DNA from: an uncultured Clostridia bacterium
GTDB lineage: Bacteria; Bacillota; Clostridia; TANB77; CAG-508
DNA length: 64,000 nt
Assembly (NCBI GenBank): GCA_934167835.1
Contig: CAKPLZ010000002.1
Span: 104,819-168,818, forward strand
Reading direction: 5' to 3'
Positions 17,616-27,004 of the stretch are shown here, one piece after another. The first letter of the stretch is position 1. Each line of letters begins with the position of its first letter. A model generated the notes under the pieces. It searched no databases and was not told where the DNA came from. It saw nothing but the letters and a program-made list of their open reading frames with translations. The position numbers and the translations under genes are program-made.

Positions 17616-18507
17616 ATGAATAACGAAAATAAAACAAATATCAACTGGTATCCTCGGCCACATGCTTAAAACTAAGAAGCAGATAATTGAGGATTTAAAG
17701 CTAATTGATGTTATAATAGAAATTTTAGATGCTAGAATACCTATTTCTAGCCAAAATCCAGATATTAGACAAATAACATCTAATAAAAAGAAAATAGTAG
17801 TTTTAAATAAGAGTGACTTAGCAGATGAAAAAGAAACAAGGAAATGGGTAGAATATTTTAAAAAACAGGGAATAGTTGCAATACCGACAGATTCAAATTT
17901 GGGAAAGGGCACAAAGGAAACATTAAGAGCAGTTCAAAATTTAATGCAAGAAGATATGGCAAAAGCAGCTAGCAAAGGTAGAGTAAATAAGAATATTAGA
18001 ATTATGATATGTGGAATTCCAAATGTTGGTAAATCATCATTTATAAATAGAATGATAAACAAAAAGTCAGCAGAAGTTGGAAATAGACCTGGTGTTACTA
18101 AACAAAAACAATGGGTTAGAATATCAAGCAATATTGAACTTTTAGACACCCCTGGTGTATTATGGCCAAAATTTGAAAATGAAGATGTAGCACTAAAACT
18201 TGCCTATACGGGAAGTATTAAAGATGAATTATTAGACAAAGCAAACATTGCATATAGATTGTTAAATTATTTAGAAAAAAATAATAAAATAGAACTTTTT
18301 GCAAGATATAAATTGACAGATGAAGAAATTAATAGTATAATAGTTGAGGATGATGAATCACTTAAAACAATGAATGCAATTGCAAAGAAAAGAGGAGCAA
18401 TTGTTTCAAAAGGTGAAGTTGATTATGATAAAGTATCATCTATTATATTAAATGACTTTAGAAGCGGAAAAATAGGTAGAATTACATTGGAGAAAGTAAA
18501 TGAATAA
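17616..18507 (+). CDS. rbgA: Ribosome-assembly GTPase RbgA (YlqF), one +1 shift at CGG
   Basis: Circularly permuted GTPase needed for late 50S assembly. ATG 17616 has AAAGGTG upstream and encodes MNNENKTNINWYP, then an in-frame CGG at 17655-17657. Read in frame it stops 4 codons later; skipping C17655 gives WYPGHMLKTKKQIIEDL, exactly the conserved family start. The alternative ATG 17662 has no ribosome binding site and would lose WYPGH. The rebuilt protein is 296 residues, normal. G-motifs in permuted order: NKSD (near 61), GIPNVGKSSFIN (near 130), DTPG (near 180). Overlaps mrnC by 8 bases. This is the clearest of the seven recoding sites because it lies at a fixed conserved motif beside the start. 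Confidence 0.93.
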
Positions 18508-18895
18508 TCTAGGAAAAATAAACACAATGTCACCTCTAACATGGGCATATATTGGAGATGCAGTATATGAATTATATATTCGTAATTACCTTATAGAAAC
18601 TACAAATTTAAAACCAAATAAACTTCATAGAGAAGCCACAAAATTTGTAAAAGCTAGTTCTCAAGCCCAAATTTTAGATAAACTAAAAGACTTTTTAAAT
18701 GAAGAAGAACTAGAAATTATTCGTAGAGGTAGAAATACACAAAATCACCATTTACCTAAAAATGCAAACCCAACAGATTATATGTATTCAACAGCTTTTG
18801 AAGGACTTATAGGTTATCTATACCTAACAAAACAAGAAACCAGATTAAATGAAATATTATCAAAAATAATAAAAATTAATTCTAGTCTAGGCTAG
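18500..18895 (+). CDS. mrnC: Mini-ribonuclease III
   Basis: 131-residue dimeric RNase III-type nuclease without a dsRNA-binding domain, which matures 23S rRNA in Firmicutes. The family signature is complete: MSPLTWAYIGDAVYELYIRNYLI with the acidic Asp of GDAVYE, KANKLHREAT-type helix, EIIRRGRNT and the metal-binding STAFEGLIGYLYL near the end. The start overlaps the end of rbgA, so translation is coupled; both act in large-subunit maturation. Confidence 0.94.
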   Translation: MNNLGKINTMSPLTWAYIGDAVYELYIRNYLIETTNLKPNKLHREATKFVKASSQAQILDKLKDFLNEEELEIIRRGRNTQNHHLPKNANPTDYMYSTAFEGLIGYLYLTKQETRLNEILSKIIKINSSLG

Positions 18896-18906
18896 AATTA
18901 AAATAT

Positions 18907-18981
18907 GGCCCGTTGGTCAAGCGGTTAAGACGCCACCCTCTCAAGGTGGAATCATGAGTTCGATTCTCGTACGGGTCACCA
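18907..18981 (+). tRNA. tRNA-Glu (CTC)
   Basis: Acceptor GGCCCGT pairs with ACGGGTC, D-arm GGTCAAGCGGTTAAGAC, anticodon stem CCACC/GGTGG with loop CTCTCAA (anticodon CTC), T-arm with GTTCGATTC, discriminator A and encoded CCA (18979-18981). 75 bases. Confidence 0.93.
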
Positions 18982-18988
18982 AAATTAA

Positions 18989-19033
18989 AATCCCTGTATC
19001 GTTTGAAAATCAACTAATACAGGGATTATTTTT
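18989..19033 (+). terminator. Terminator after tRNA-Glu
   Basis: Stem AATCCCTGTAT/ATACAGGGATT around a 17-base loop, followed by ATTTTTT. Confidence 0.75.
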
Positions 19034-19057
19034 AGATACTAAAAAGGAGTTTTAAAA

Positions 19058-21398
19058 ATGGAAAATGTTGAACTTTTATCTCCTGTAGGAGAATGGGATT
19101 CACTAGTCGCAGCAGTTCAAAATGGTGCTAATGCAGTATATTTTGGAGCAAATGAATTTAACGCAAGAATGAATAGTAAAAACTTTGATAGAGAAGGACT
19201 AAAAAAAGCAATTGAGTATGCAAAACTTAGAAATGTAAAAACTAATTTAACACTAAATATATTAATCAAAAATAATGAATTTGAAAAAGCAATGGACCTT
19301 GTAGAATATGCCTACAAATGCGGTATAGATGCTATAATTGTGCAAGATTTGGGCCTTGCAAGAGAAATTATAAAAACATTCCCAGATTTAGACGTACATA
19401 GCAGCACACAAATGACAGTATATAATCTAAAAGGTGTTCAAGAAATAGAACACCTAGGATTTAAAAGATGCGTACTTGCTCGTGAGCTTAGTATAGATGA
19501 GATTAAACACATCTGTAAAAATTCAAATATCGAGATAGAAGTTTTTGTGCACGGAGCACTTTGCATAAGCTATTCTGGTCAATGCTTAATGAGTAGTATG
19601 ATAGGTGGAAGAAGCGGAAACAGAGGAAAATGTGCCGGAACATGTAGATTACCATATAGTTTACTCAAAAACGAACAAACGGTCGACAGAGGATTCTTAT
19701 TAAGTTCAAAGGATGTATGCACATTAGATATAATTCCAGAGTTAATTAAAGCGGGAGTAAAATCATTTAAAATAGAAGGCAGAATGAAATCACCCGAATA
19801 TGTAGGGCTTGTTACATCAGTTTATAGAAAATACATAGACTTAGCTTATAGCAATAGAGAATACAAGGTGGAAAATCAAGATAGAGAAAACCTAATGCAA
19901 ATTTTTAACCGTGGTGGATTTAGCACAGGTTATTTAAAGGGAAAACTTGGAAAAGACATGATGTTTAAATATAAGCCAAATCATATTGGTGTATATATTG
20001 GCCAAGTTGAACACTATAATCCAAATAAAGGGTATGTAAAAATCAAACTAGATAAACAATTGTTCTTGGGAGATAGTTTAAGTATTAAGGATGGTACTTG
20101 CAAAATATCAGAGCTAATGATTGGAAATAATAACATTAAATCAGGTCAAAAGGGACAAATAGTTACTGTAGGTAGAATATATGGAAAGATTAATAATGGA
20201 GATAAAGCATATAGAACAGTTGCTATTAACTTAAACAAGGAGGTAGAACAGGTATCAAATAAAGAAAACATAAAAAGGAAATTAGAGTGTGAGATTCGCA
20301 TAAAGGAGAATGAACCTATTACTTTAGCTTTGGCTGATAAAATTACAGGATACAAAGTGCAAAAAAATGGTCTAGTTCCTGAGAAAGCTTTAAATGTTGG
20401 ATTAACAGAAGATAGAATAATTAAACAATTATCAAAACTTGGTAATACGGTTTTTGAAATAGATAATATTGATGTAGAACTTGGAGAAATGCTTCAAACA
20501 TCTATTAAGGATTTGAATGAATTGCGTAGAGAAGCGGTACAAGAATTGGAAAACAAAATATTGCAATCTTTTGTTCGTGAATTTAAAGGAACATATAAGC
20601 AATTAAAAAATAATATTATTCAAAAGGTTGATACACCAAAGGTAAGTGTATGCCTTAACAATATTGTGCCTATTTTGGAGTATCAAAATATTAAGGGTGT
20701 AGATAATATTTATATTCCACTAAGATTCTTTGTGAACTCAAAATTAAAGCCACAAATTAAAACTATAACAGAGAATTTTAATACATATTTACTAATGCCT
20801 GCAATAAGTAAAAGCAATTATGAAAAAATAAATGCAATGGAATTTATTAAAGAATATAATTTAAAAGGAGTTGTTGTATCAAATCTATCACAAATAAAGG
20901 ATTTTCAAGGAATTCCAATGATAGCAAATTATACCTTTAATATAGCGAACAACTATTCTATAAATGAATTAGAACAATTAGGAGTTCAAAGATATACTGC
21001 TTCTCCAGAATTTGAAAGAGAAGTAATCTCTACTATTTGCGGAAATATTCCAAAAGAAGTTATAGTTTATGGAAGAACATTGCTTATGACAACTGAATAT
21101 TGTGCAATAGGTACATTCAAAAATTGCCCTGCATTGTGCGAAGAGCGGTACATATAAACTAAAAGATAGAATGGATTTTGAATTCCCTATATATACAGAT
21201 AGAATTAATTGTAATAACTTAATATATAATTCTAAAATAACATCAAATCGTTATGAAGGTTTAAACGCAGATTCAATAAGAATAGACATTTTGGAAGAAA
21301 ATATAGAGGAAATAAACAAAATAATAGAGATACACAAATCTGGCGAGAGACTTGAAGGAATGAATTATACCAATGGAAATATGGGAAGAAGCATATAA
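19058..21398 (+). CDS. U32 family peptidase (two-domain), one +1 shift at CGG
   Basis: Peptidase U32/RlhA-type protein; relatives act in tRNA or rRNA hydroxylation, so true proteolysis is uncertain. N-terminal catalytic barrel begins VELLSPVGEWDSLVAAVQNGANAVYFG and holds HGALCISYSGQCLMSS and GNRGKCAGTCRLPY with the conserved cysteines. The standard frame ends at CGG TAC ATA TAA (21146 on) right after NCPALCEE. Skipping C21146 gives CEEGTYKLKDRMDFEFPIYTD, the usual next conserved block, and runs to 21398. Total 779 residues, as expected for the long form with a C-terminal DUF3656-type part. ATG has AAAAGGAG upstream. The frame-0 product would lack only the last 83 residues. Confidence 0.88.
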
Positions 21399-21424
21399 AA
21401 AGTGCTTCTTCGCGTTATTTTTTA
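21385..21424 (+). terminator. Terminator at the end of the U32 gene
   Basis: Perfect 9-bp stem GAAGAAGCA/TGCTTCTTC overlapping the rebuilt stop codon, followed by GCGTTATTTTTTAC. Its position right at 21398 supports 21398, not 21157, as the true gene end. Confidence 0.75.
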
Positions 21425-21442
21425 CATAATTTGACATTATTC

Positions 21443-21471
21443 TTGTTTAGGAGCCTTTTTTGTGATATAAT
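21443..21471 (+). promoter_or_regulatory. Promoter of mutS
   Basis: TTGTTT (21443-21448), 17-base spacer, TATAAT (21466-21471), with TG four bases before the -10. A TTGACA at 21431 is too far from the -10 to be its partner. Confidence 0.55.
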
Positions 21472-21505
21472 GTGTAGCAAATTGAATAAGGAAAGAGGAA
21501 ATAAT

Positions 21506-24109
21506 ATGGCTGAATATTCACCTTTAATGCAACAGTATTTTAGTATTAAAGAGGAACACAAAGATTCAATACTCTTTTTTAGAGTAGGAGATTTTTATGA
21601 AATGTTTTTTGATGATGCTATTTTAGCATCAAGAGAGCTTGAAATAACACTTACTGGTAAAGAGTGTGGGCAAGAAGAAAGAGCTCCTATGTGTGGAGTA
21701 CCTTATCATGCAGTAGATACTTATGTTTCAAGGTTAATTGAAAAAGGTTACAAGGTCGCAATTTGTGAACAATTGGAAGATCCTAAAACAACAAAAGGCA
21801 TGGTAAAACGAGATGTTATAAGAATAGTAACACCTGGTACTGTAATTGAGAGCAATATGCTAGATGAAAAGAAAAATAATTATATAATGTCAATATTTAA
21901 AAAAGGCATTTACTTTGGAATAGCTATATGCGACATTTCAACTGGAGATTTTTTTGCGACACAAATTGCTGAAAATAATAATTTTTCAACATTGTTAGAT
22001 GAAATTGCAAAATACTCTCCTGCAGAAATTGTTGTAAATAGCTTTTTATATAGTTCATTAGAAGAAATAAATGCAATTCGCAAAAGATTTAATTCATATA
22101 TTGATAATTCACCTGACGAAAATTTTGTAGCTAATAACGAAGAGTTACTAAATAGTTATAATATAGAATGTGAAAATAAACCTTTAGAGTCTTTAGAAGG
22201 TTTTGAGCTTGCAGCAGGGGCTATAACAAGTTTATTACAATATTTAACTTCTACACAAAAAATAAAACTTGAACACATTAACCATATTAATATATATAAT
22301 TTACAAAAATATATGTCTTTAGATATTACTGCAAGAAGAAACTTAGAACTTTTAGAGAGACAGTATGATAAAGGAAGAAAAGGAACTTTACTTTGGGTTC
22401 TTGATAAGACTTCAACTTCAATGGGAGGAAGGCTTATAAGAAGATGGATTAGTGAGCCGTTAATGGATAGAGTAAATATTAATAGTAGATTAGAAGCGGT
22501 TCAGGATTTAAAGGATAATACTATTTTAAGAGAAGAATTGCAAAAAGCCCTAAAGAAAGTGTATGACATTGAGAGATTAGTTGGTAAGATTTCTTATGGC
22601 AATAGTAATGGAAGAGAAATGAATTCTTTAAAGGCATCTTTAGAGCAGATTCCTGAAATTAAGGAATTACTAAAACAAAGTCAGGCTCCTTTAATTATAG
22701 CATTAAATAATAATTTGGATGATTGCCATGATTTGGCAAAATTGATAAATGATGCAATTGTTGATGAGCCACCTATTACCATAAAAGATGGTGGAATAAT
22801 AAAGGAAGGTTATAATAGTTTAGTAGATGAATACAAAAAAGCTTCAACAGAGGGAAAAACTTGGCTATTAGAACTTGAACAAAGAGAAAAGGAAAAGACA
22901 GGGATTAAGAACTTAAAGATTGGATTTAATAAAGTTTTTGGATATTACTTAGAAGTTACAAAATCTAATTTGAGTTCTGTTCCAGATTACTATATAAGAA
23001 AACAGACTCTTACAAATGGTGAGAGGTATATAACAGAGGAATTAAATGAACTTGAAAGTAAGATTTTAACAGCAGAAGAGAAATTAGTTGGTCTTGAATA
23101 CGAGCTGTTTCTTCAAATAAGAGATGAGCTTGCAAAAAATATTCAAAGATTACAAAAAACTGCAAGTGTTATTGCAACTCTTGATGTTATTGCATCGCTT
23201 GCAACAGTAGCTGATGATATGAATTATGTAAGGCCAATTGTTGATAATGAAGGCGAGATTGATATAAAGGAAGGGCGTCATCCTGTTATTGAGAAGATGA
23301 TTGATTCTGGTTCGTTTGTGGCTAACGATACTTATTTGAATGGGGAAGCGGATAGGTTATCTATTATTACTGGTCCAAATATGGCAGGAAAATCAACATA
23401 TATGAGGCAGGTTGCTTTAATTACTTTAATGGCACAAATAGGAAGCTTTGTTCCTGCATCTTACGCTAAAATTGGCATTGTAGATAAAATATTTACAAGA
23501 GTAGGAGCTTCTGATGATTTGAGCATGGGACAAAGTACCTTTATGGTAGAAATGATGGAAGTTGCAAACATCCTAAGGGAAGCTACAAAAAACAGCTTAA
23601 TAATTTTAGATGAAATTGGTAGAGGAACTTCAACTTATGATGGTTTATCAATTGCTTGGGCTGTTGTAGAACATATAACAAACAAAGAAAAATGTGGTGC
23701 AAAAACTTTGTTCGCAACTCATTACCATGAACTTACTGAACTTGAAAATACTGTTGAGGGAGTAAAGAATTATTCTATTGCTGTAAAAGAAAAAGGAGAA
23801 GACATAATCTTTTTAAGGAAAATAGTAAAAGGTGGAACTGATGAAAGCTATGGAATCCATGTTGCAAAGCTTGCAGGAGTGCCTCAAACTGTAGTAAAAA
23901 GGTCAAATGAAATATTAAGAAGCCTAGAAAAGAAAAACATGCTTACAGGGCAAAAGAAAGAAAACAAAAAGCAACCAGAAGGACAACTTGATTTCTACAA
24001 CTACAAACTAGCAGAGATTGCTCACGAAATAGATAAAATCAACCTAAATGAGCTAACACCAATTGATGCTTTAAATACATTAATGAAAATGAAAGAGAAA
24101 ATGCAGTAA
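21506..24109 (+). CDS. mutS: DNA mismatch repair protein MutS
   Basis: 867-residue mismatch-recognition ATPase. ATG 21506 is used because AAAGAGGAA is upstream and the protein then begins AEYSPLMQQYFSIKEEHKD, followed by the mismatch-binding FRVGDFYEMFFDDA (Phe-x-Glu motif). The ATPase domain has Walker A TGPNMAGKST (near 625), the signature DDLSMGQSTFMVEM, Walker B IILDEIGRGTST and FATHYHEL. Usually paired with mutL, which is not in this window. Ends in a strong terminator. Confidence 0.97.
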   Translation: MAEYSPLMQQYFSIKEEHKDSILFFRVGDFYEMFFDDAILASRELEITLTGKECGQEERAPMCGVPYHAVDTYVSRLIEKGYKVAICEQLEDPKTTKGMVKRDVIRIVTPGTVIESNMLDEKKNNYIMSIFKKGIYFGIAICDISTGDFFATQIAENNNFSTLLDEIAKYSPAEIVVNSFLYSSLEEINAIRKRFNSYIDNSPDENFVANNEELLNSYNIECENKPLESLEGFELAAGAITSLLQYLTSTQKIKLEHINHINIYNLQKYMSLDITARRNLELLERQYDKGRKGTLLWVLDKTSTSMGGRLIRRWISEPLMDRVNINSRLEAVQDLKDNTILREELQKALKKVYDIERLVGKISYGNSNGREMNSLKASLEQIPEIKELLKQSQAPLIIALNNNLDDCHDLAKLINDAIVDEPPITIKDGGIIKEGYNSLVDEYKKASTEGKTWLLELEQREKEKTGIKNLKIGFNKVFGYYLEVTKSNLSSVPDYYIRKQTLTNGERYITEELNELESKILTAEEKLVGLEYELFLQIRDELAKNIQRLQKTASVIATLDVIASLATVADDMNYVRPIVDNEGEIDIKEGRHPVIEKMIDSGSFVANDTYLNGEADRLSIITGPNMAGKSTYMRQVALITLMAQIGSFVPASYAKIGIVDKIFTRVGASDDLSMGQSTFMVEMMEVANILREATKNSLIILDEIGRGTSTYDGLSIAWAVVEHITNKEKCGAKTLFATHYHELTELENTVEGVKNYSIAVKEKGEDIIFLRKIVKGGTDESYGIHVAKLAGVPQTVVKRSNEILRSLEKKNMLTGQKKENKKQPEGQLDFYNYKLAEIAHEIDKINLNELTPIDALNTLMKMKEKMQ

Positions 24110-24127
24110 AAGCATTTTCTCTTTTTA
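24092..24127 (+). terminator. Terminator of mutS
   Basis: 13-bp stem AAAGAGAAAATGC/GCATTTTCTCTTT with a 7-base loop; the left arm lies in the last mutS codons. Confidence 0.85.
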
Positions 24128-24131
24128 CAAT

Positions 24132-24166
24132 AAAAAAGAAAAGAAACAATTAAATGTTTCTTTTTT
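24132..24166 (-). terminator. Terminator for the minus-strand tRNA pair
   Basis: On the minus strand AAAGAAACA/TGTTTCTTT forms a stem right after the CCA end of tRNA-Gln and is followed by a T-rich run. Confidence 0.65.
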
Positions 24167-24241
24167 GGCTGGGGTGGGAGGACTCGAACCGCCGAAATGC
24201 CAGAGTCAAAGTCTGGTGCCTTACCACTTGGCTACACCCCA
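24166..24241 (-). tRNA. tRNA-Gln (TTG)
   Basis: Acceptor TGGGGTG/CACCCCA, anticodon loop CTTTGAC (TTG), T-loop GGTTCGAGTCC, discriminator G and encoded CCA on the minus strand. 76 bases. Confidence 0.93.
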
Positions 24242-24278
24242 ATATTTAATTTTTGTGCTTATATAAGTATTTTTTACG

Positions 24279-24355
24279 TGGGGTGGAAGATGGGACTCGA
24301 ACCCACGGCCTCTGGTGCCACAAACCAGCGCTCTAACCAACTGAGCTACATCCAC
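24279..24355 (-). tRNA. tRNA-His (GTG)
   Basis: Acceptor GTGGATG with CTTCCAC (one T-T mismatch), D-arm AGCTCAGTTGGTTAGAGC, anticodon loop TTGTGGC (GTG), T-loop GGTTCGAGTCC, discriminator C (usual for His) and encoded CCA. 77 bases, cotranscribed with tRNA-Gln. Confidence 0.92.
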
Positions 24356-24446
24356 CAGAATGTATGTGTTTTACGTAAGCACATACTCTATTTTAATGAA
24401 TATTTTTTAATTTGTCAATAGCTTTTATAAAAAAAGTTAAAAATTA

Positions 24447-24475
24447 TTGACTTTTTTTTACTATAATGATATCAT
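24447..24475 (+). promoter_or_regulatory. Promoter of the second prepilin-like gene
   Basis: TTGACT (24447-24452), 17-base spacer, TATCAT (24470-24475), ending 33 bases before ATG 24509. Confidence 0.45.
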
Positions 24476-24508
24476 TTAATCAAATTGAAACGGAACAAAG
24501 GAGGAATT

Positions 24509-25879
24509 ATGGAAAAATTTAATAACAATAAGGGTATAACTTTAATCTCTTTAACTCTTTATATTATTATAACATTGATTGTGTTATGCGGACTTGGAAT
24601 TTTGGCAACTAATTTTAGGAAAAATATAAATAATGTTAAAATGCAAAATTCTAGAGAAATTGAGTTTGATAAATTGAATTTACAGTTACTTGAGGAAACC
24701 AAGAAAGACGGAAATAAAGTCTCTGTAAGCCAAAGTAATAGTACCAAATTGGTGTTTACAAGTGGTAATACTTATACTTTTGACTCAGAGGAAAAGGCAA
24801 TTTTCCTAAACGATAATATTACTGTCGCATCAAACATAAGCGAAGCAGAGTTTTCTGTTCAAGAAAAGAACATGAAACAGATTTTAACTGTAAATGTTAC
24901 AGTAAGCAACAAACAAAGAAGTATGCAATATGTAATCGAAGGCATAGACCTAGTAATAGGAGCTACAATAGACTACCACGAATACATAGACCCAAATGGC
25001 AATGCCTTTACAACCATGCCAAGCTATACATCATTAAAAACAACTAGAGGAAACACAGATTCATCAGATTCAGATTCAGACGCAATATATTCAGTTGTAA
25101 ATAATAGTGAAATTCAATGGATAGTACTAGGACAAGAAGAAAACCAAATAAAAATAACCACAAAAAATATAGTGCAACCAATAAGTGGAGGATATACAAA
25201 TAGTGGTTTTACATATTTGATATTGCAAAGCCAAACAGGCTATACAAATTTTGTAAATGAACTAAATAAAATAGGAGCAGTATATGGACATGGAAAATAC
25301 GCAGATATAACAAAATTCACCACAAGTGGAGGCAGAAGCTTTAAGATGGAAGATTTAGGATATGGAGCATTAACAAGAACAGCAACATATACGTATGCCT
25401 TAGAAAAACACAGTGGAGATACAGAAGCAAAAGTCTATAGATATGCGGCAAATGCAACACCTGACGGAACAAGTACAACAGGAGGAAACCATAGTAAATT
25501 CAAATATATGGAATTAGATGCAAGTAATTCAACCCAAGAAACAGAAGCAAGTTATACAAGGAATGAATTAACAGAATCAAACCCAAGTGTAACAATATAT
25601 AATTATATTTATAGTGGAAGTAAAACTTTAGATACAAGTGTAAGTAAGGCGGATACTAAATACTGGCTTGCTTCGCGTTCTATTCCCTGTGGTGTTTACG
25701 GTGTGGACTATTGTGCATACTACGTCCACGCCGGTGGCAGTGCTATCTACTACAGTTTGGACACCTCTGCAGGCGACATTGGCTTCGGTACTTGTGGTGT
25801 TCGTCCGGTGGTTTATTTGAGGACGGATGTGGAGTTGGTTTATGATGGGGTGAATAATAGTTATAGTTTAGGGCTTTAG
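24509..25879 (+). CDS. Prepilin-like surface protein with variable-looking C-terminal domain
   Basis: 456 residues from ATG 24509 (AAAGGAGG upstream; a TTG 24 bases earlier lies ahead of the binding site). N-terminus NNNKGITLISLTLYIIITLIVLCGLG is a prepilin-type signal with a hydrophobic helix. A coiled part (to ~140) is followed by IDYHEYIDPNG and a domain ending YWLASRS ... GVRPVVYL, as in DUF6273-type C-terminal domains of gut Clostridia. From about 25675 the DNA becomes GC-rich with NNY codons (TGT GGT GTT TAC GGT, TAC TAC GTC CAC GCC), matching the first prepilin-like gene at 7868 in design but not in fold. Probably a displayed ligand-binding protein. Confidence 0.78.
   Translation: MEKFNNNKGITLISLTLYIIITLIVLCGLGILATNFRKNINNVKMQNSREIEFDKLNLQLLEETKKDGNKVSVSQSNSTKLVFTSGNTYTFDSEEKAIFLNDNITVASNISEAEFSVQEKNMKQILTVNVTVSNKQRSMQYVIEGIDLVIGATIDYHEYIDPNGNAFTTMPSYTSLKTTRGNTDSSDSDSDAIYSVVNNSEIQWIVLGQEENQIKITTKNIVQPISGGYTNSGFTYLILQSQTGYTNFVNELNKIGAVYGHGKYADITKFTTSGGRSFKMEDLGYGALTRTATYTYALEKHSGDTEAKVYRYAANATPDGTSTTGGNHSKFKYMELDASNSTQETEASYTRNELTESNPSVTIYNYIYSGSKTLDTSVSKADTKYWLASRSIPCGVYGVDYCAYYVHAGGSAIYYSLDTSAGDIGFGTCGVRPVVYLRTDVELVYDGVNNSYSLGL
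25675..25820 (+). other. Second candidate variable region of a diversity-generating retroelement target
   Basis: About 48 codons, mostly NNY, with base composition far above that of the gene's first 1.1 kb, between the conserved words YWLASR and GVRPVVYL. Tyr, Gly, Ser, Cys, Val and His dominate, all reachable from AAY/NNY mutagenesis. No template copy is visible in the window. Confidence 0.5.
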
Positions 25880-25922
25880 GAGTGATGTTTGGAGTTTTTT
25901 TGAAAAATGTTGAGAATACCTC

Positions 25923-25951
25923 TTGCATATTTTGATGTTTTGTGGTAATAT
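25923..25951 (+). promoter_or_regulatory. Promoter of tRNA-Trp
   Basis: TTGCAT (25923-25928), 17-base spacer ending TGTGG, TAATAT (25946-25951), 17 bases before the tRNA. Lies within an AATACCTCT/AGAGGTATT inverted repeat (25914-25962). Confidence 0.6.
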
Positions 25952-25968
25952 AGAGAGGTATTGTTGAT

Positions 25969-26043
25969 AGGGGTATAGTGTCAATGGTAGCACATCGGTC
26001 TCCAAAACCGCTTGTGAGGGTTCGAATCCTTCTACCCCTGCCA
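25969..26043 (+). tRNA. tRNA-Trp (CCA)
   Basis: Acceptor AGGGGTA/TACCCCT, anticodon loop CTCCAAA (CCA), T-loop GGTTCGAATCC, discriminator G and encoded CCA (26041-26043). 75 bases. Confidence 0.94.
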
Positions 26044-26059
26044 GATGTGTATTATAGTG

Positions 26060-26093
26060 AAGTGATGTTTTGGTTTAAACATCACTTTTTTTA
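26060..26093 (+). terminator. Terminator of tRNA-Trp
   Basis: Stem AAGTGATGTTT/AAACATCACTT, 6-base loop, then a T-run. Confidence 0.8.
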
Positions 26094-26112
26094 TGAAAAT
26101 TTGTAAAATAAC

Positions 26113-26141
26113 TTGTATAAATTGTAGATATATGATATAAA
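26113..26141 (+). promoter_or_regulatory. Promoter of the two-component operon
   Basis: TTGTAT (26113-26118), 17-base spacer, TATAAA (26136-26141), leader of about 80 bases to ATG 26225. Confidence 0.5.
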
Positions 26142-26224
26142 TTATGTGTGTAAAATTATTTTTGTATTAGATTTTAAATTGAAAAAATCTAACAATTTTA
26201 TTGGATAAGAAGAGAGGTAGCTTT

Positions 26225-26983
26225 ATGGAAAATATTGAAGAAAACAATCAAAAAACAATTTTAATTGTAGATGATGAGCAGCCAATTGTTGATATCTTAG
26301 CCTATAATTTAAAGAAAGAAGGATATAATACTTTAGAAGCAAATGATGGCGTTTCTGCTGTTGATATAGCTTTTAAAAGTAAACCAGATTTAATATTATT
26401 AGATATTATGCTTCCAAAAATGGATGGACTTACGGTTTGTAAAAAAATAAGAAGCAAGTATAATAATATTCCAATATTAATGCTTACAGCTAAAGACGAA
26501 GAAATAGATAAAATATTAGGTCTTGAGCTTGGCGCAGATGATTATATTACAAAACCATTTAGCGTACGTGAATTAATGGCTAGAATAAAAGCTAATTTAC
26601 GTAAAACAGAAATAAAATCAGAGCAAATAAAGAAACACCAAGATGAAAATGAAAATACAGCATTTAATAGAATAATAACAATAGGAGATTTAGTAATAGA
26701 CTTAGAAAAAATTGAAGTTCGTATAGATGGAAAACCAATAGACCTTACATTAAGAGAATTTGAAGTACTAAAATATCTAGCACTTCAAAAAGGTCAAGTA
26801 GTAACAAGAGAAAAACTACTAGAAGTTGTTTGGGGATATGAGTATTATGGTGACATACGAACAGTTGATGTAACAGTAAGAAGAATAAGAGGAAAAATTG
26901 AAAAAGACACATCGACTCCAAAAATACTTGTAACAAAAAGAGGAATTGGATATTATATTAATACAGAGAAAAATCTTGATTAG
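26225..26983 (+). CDS. OmpR/PhoB-family response regulator
   Basis: 252-residue DNA-binding response regulator, of the WalR/PhoP type. Receiver domain: KTILIVDDEQPIVDIL with the acidic pair, phosphoacceptor Asp in LILLDIMLPKMDG (near 62), Thr/Ser in MLTAKDE, Lys in YITKPFSVREL. A linker of about 30 residues leads to the winged-helix domain (LTLREFEVLKYLALQKGQVVTREKLLE, VTVRRIRGKIE, GYYI). ATG 26225 has AGAGAGG upstream; an earlier in-frame ATG at 26201 has none. Followed after 21 bases by the kinase gene. Confidence 0.92.
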   Translation: MENIEENNQKTILIVDDEQPIVDILAYNLKKEGYNTLEANDGVSAVDIAFKSKPDLILLDIMLPKMDGLTVCKKIRSKYNNIPILMLTAKDEEIDKILGLELGADDYITKPFSVRELMARIKANLRKTEIKSEQIKKHQDENENTAFNRIITIGDLVIDLEKIEVRIDGKPIDLTLREFEVLKYLALQKGQVVTREKLLEVVWGYEYYGDIRTVDVTVRRIRGKIEKDTSTPKILVTKRGIGYYINTEKNLD

Positions 26984-27004
26984 ACGAAAGGTAACCAAAA
27001 AAGA

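Noticed and set aside
17662..18507. RbgA starting at ATG 17662
   Set aside because: No ribosome binding site and loss of the invariant WYPGH; ATG 17616 has both promoter and binding site.
24485..24508. In-frame CGG before the second prepilin-like gene
   Set aside because: It lies upstream of the ribosome binding site and of the ATG 24509, so it is not translated.
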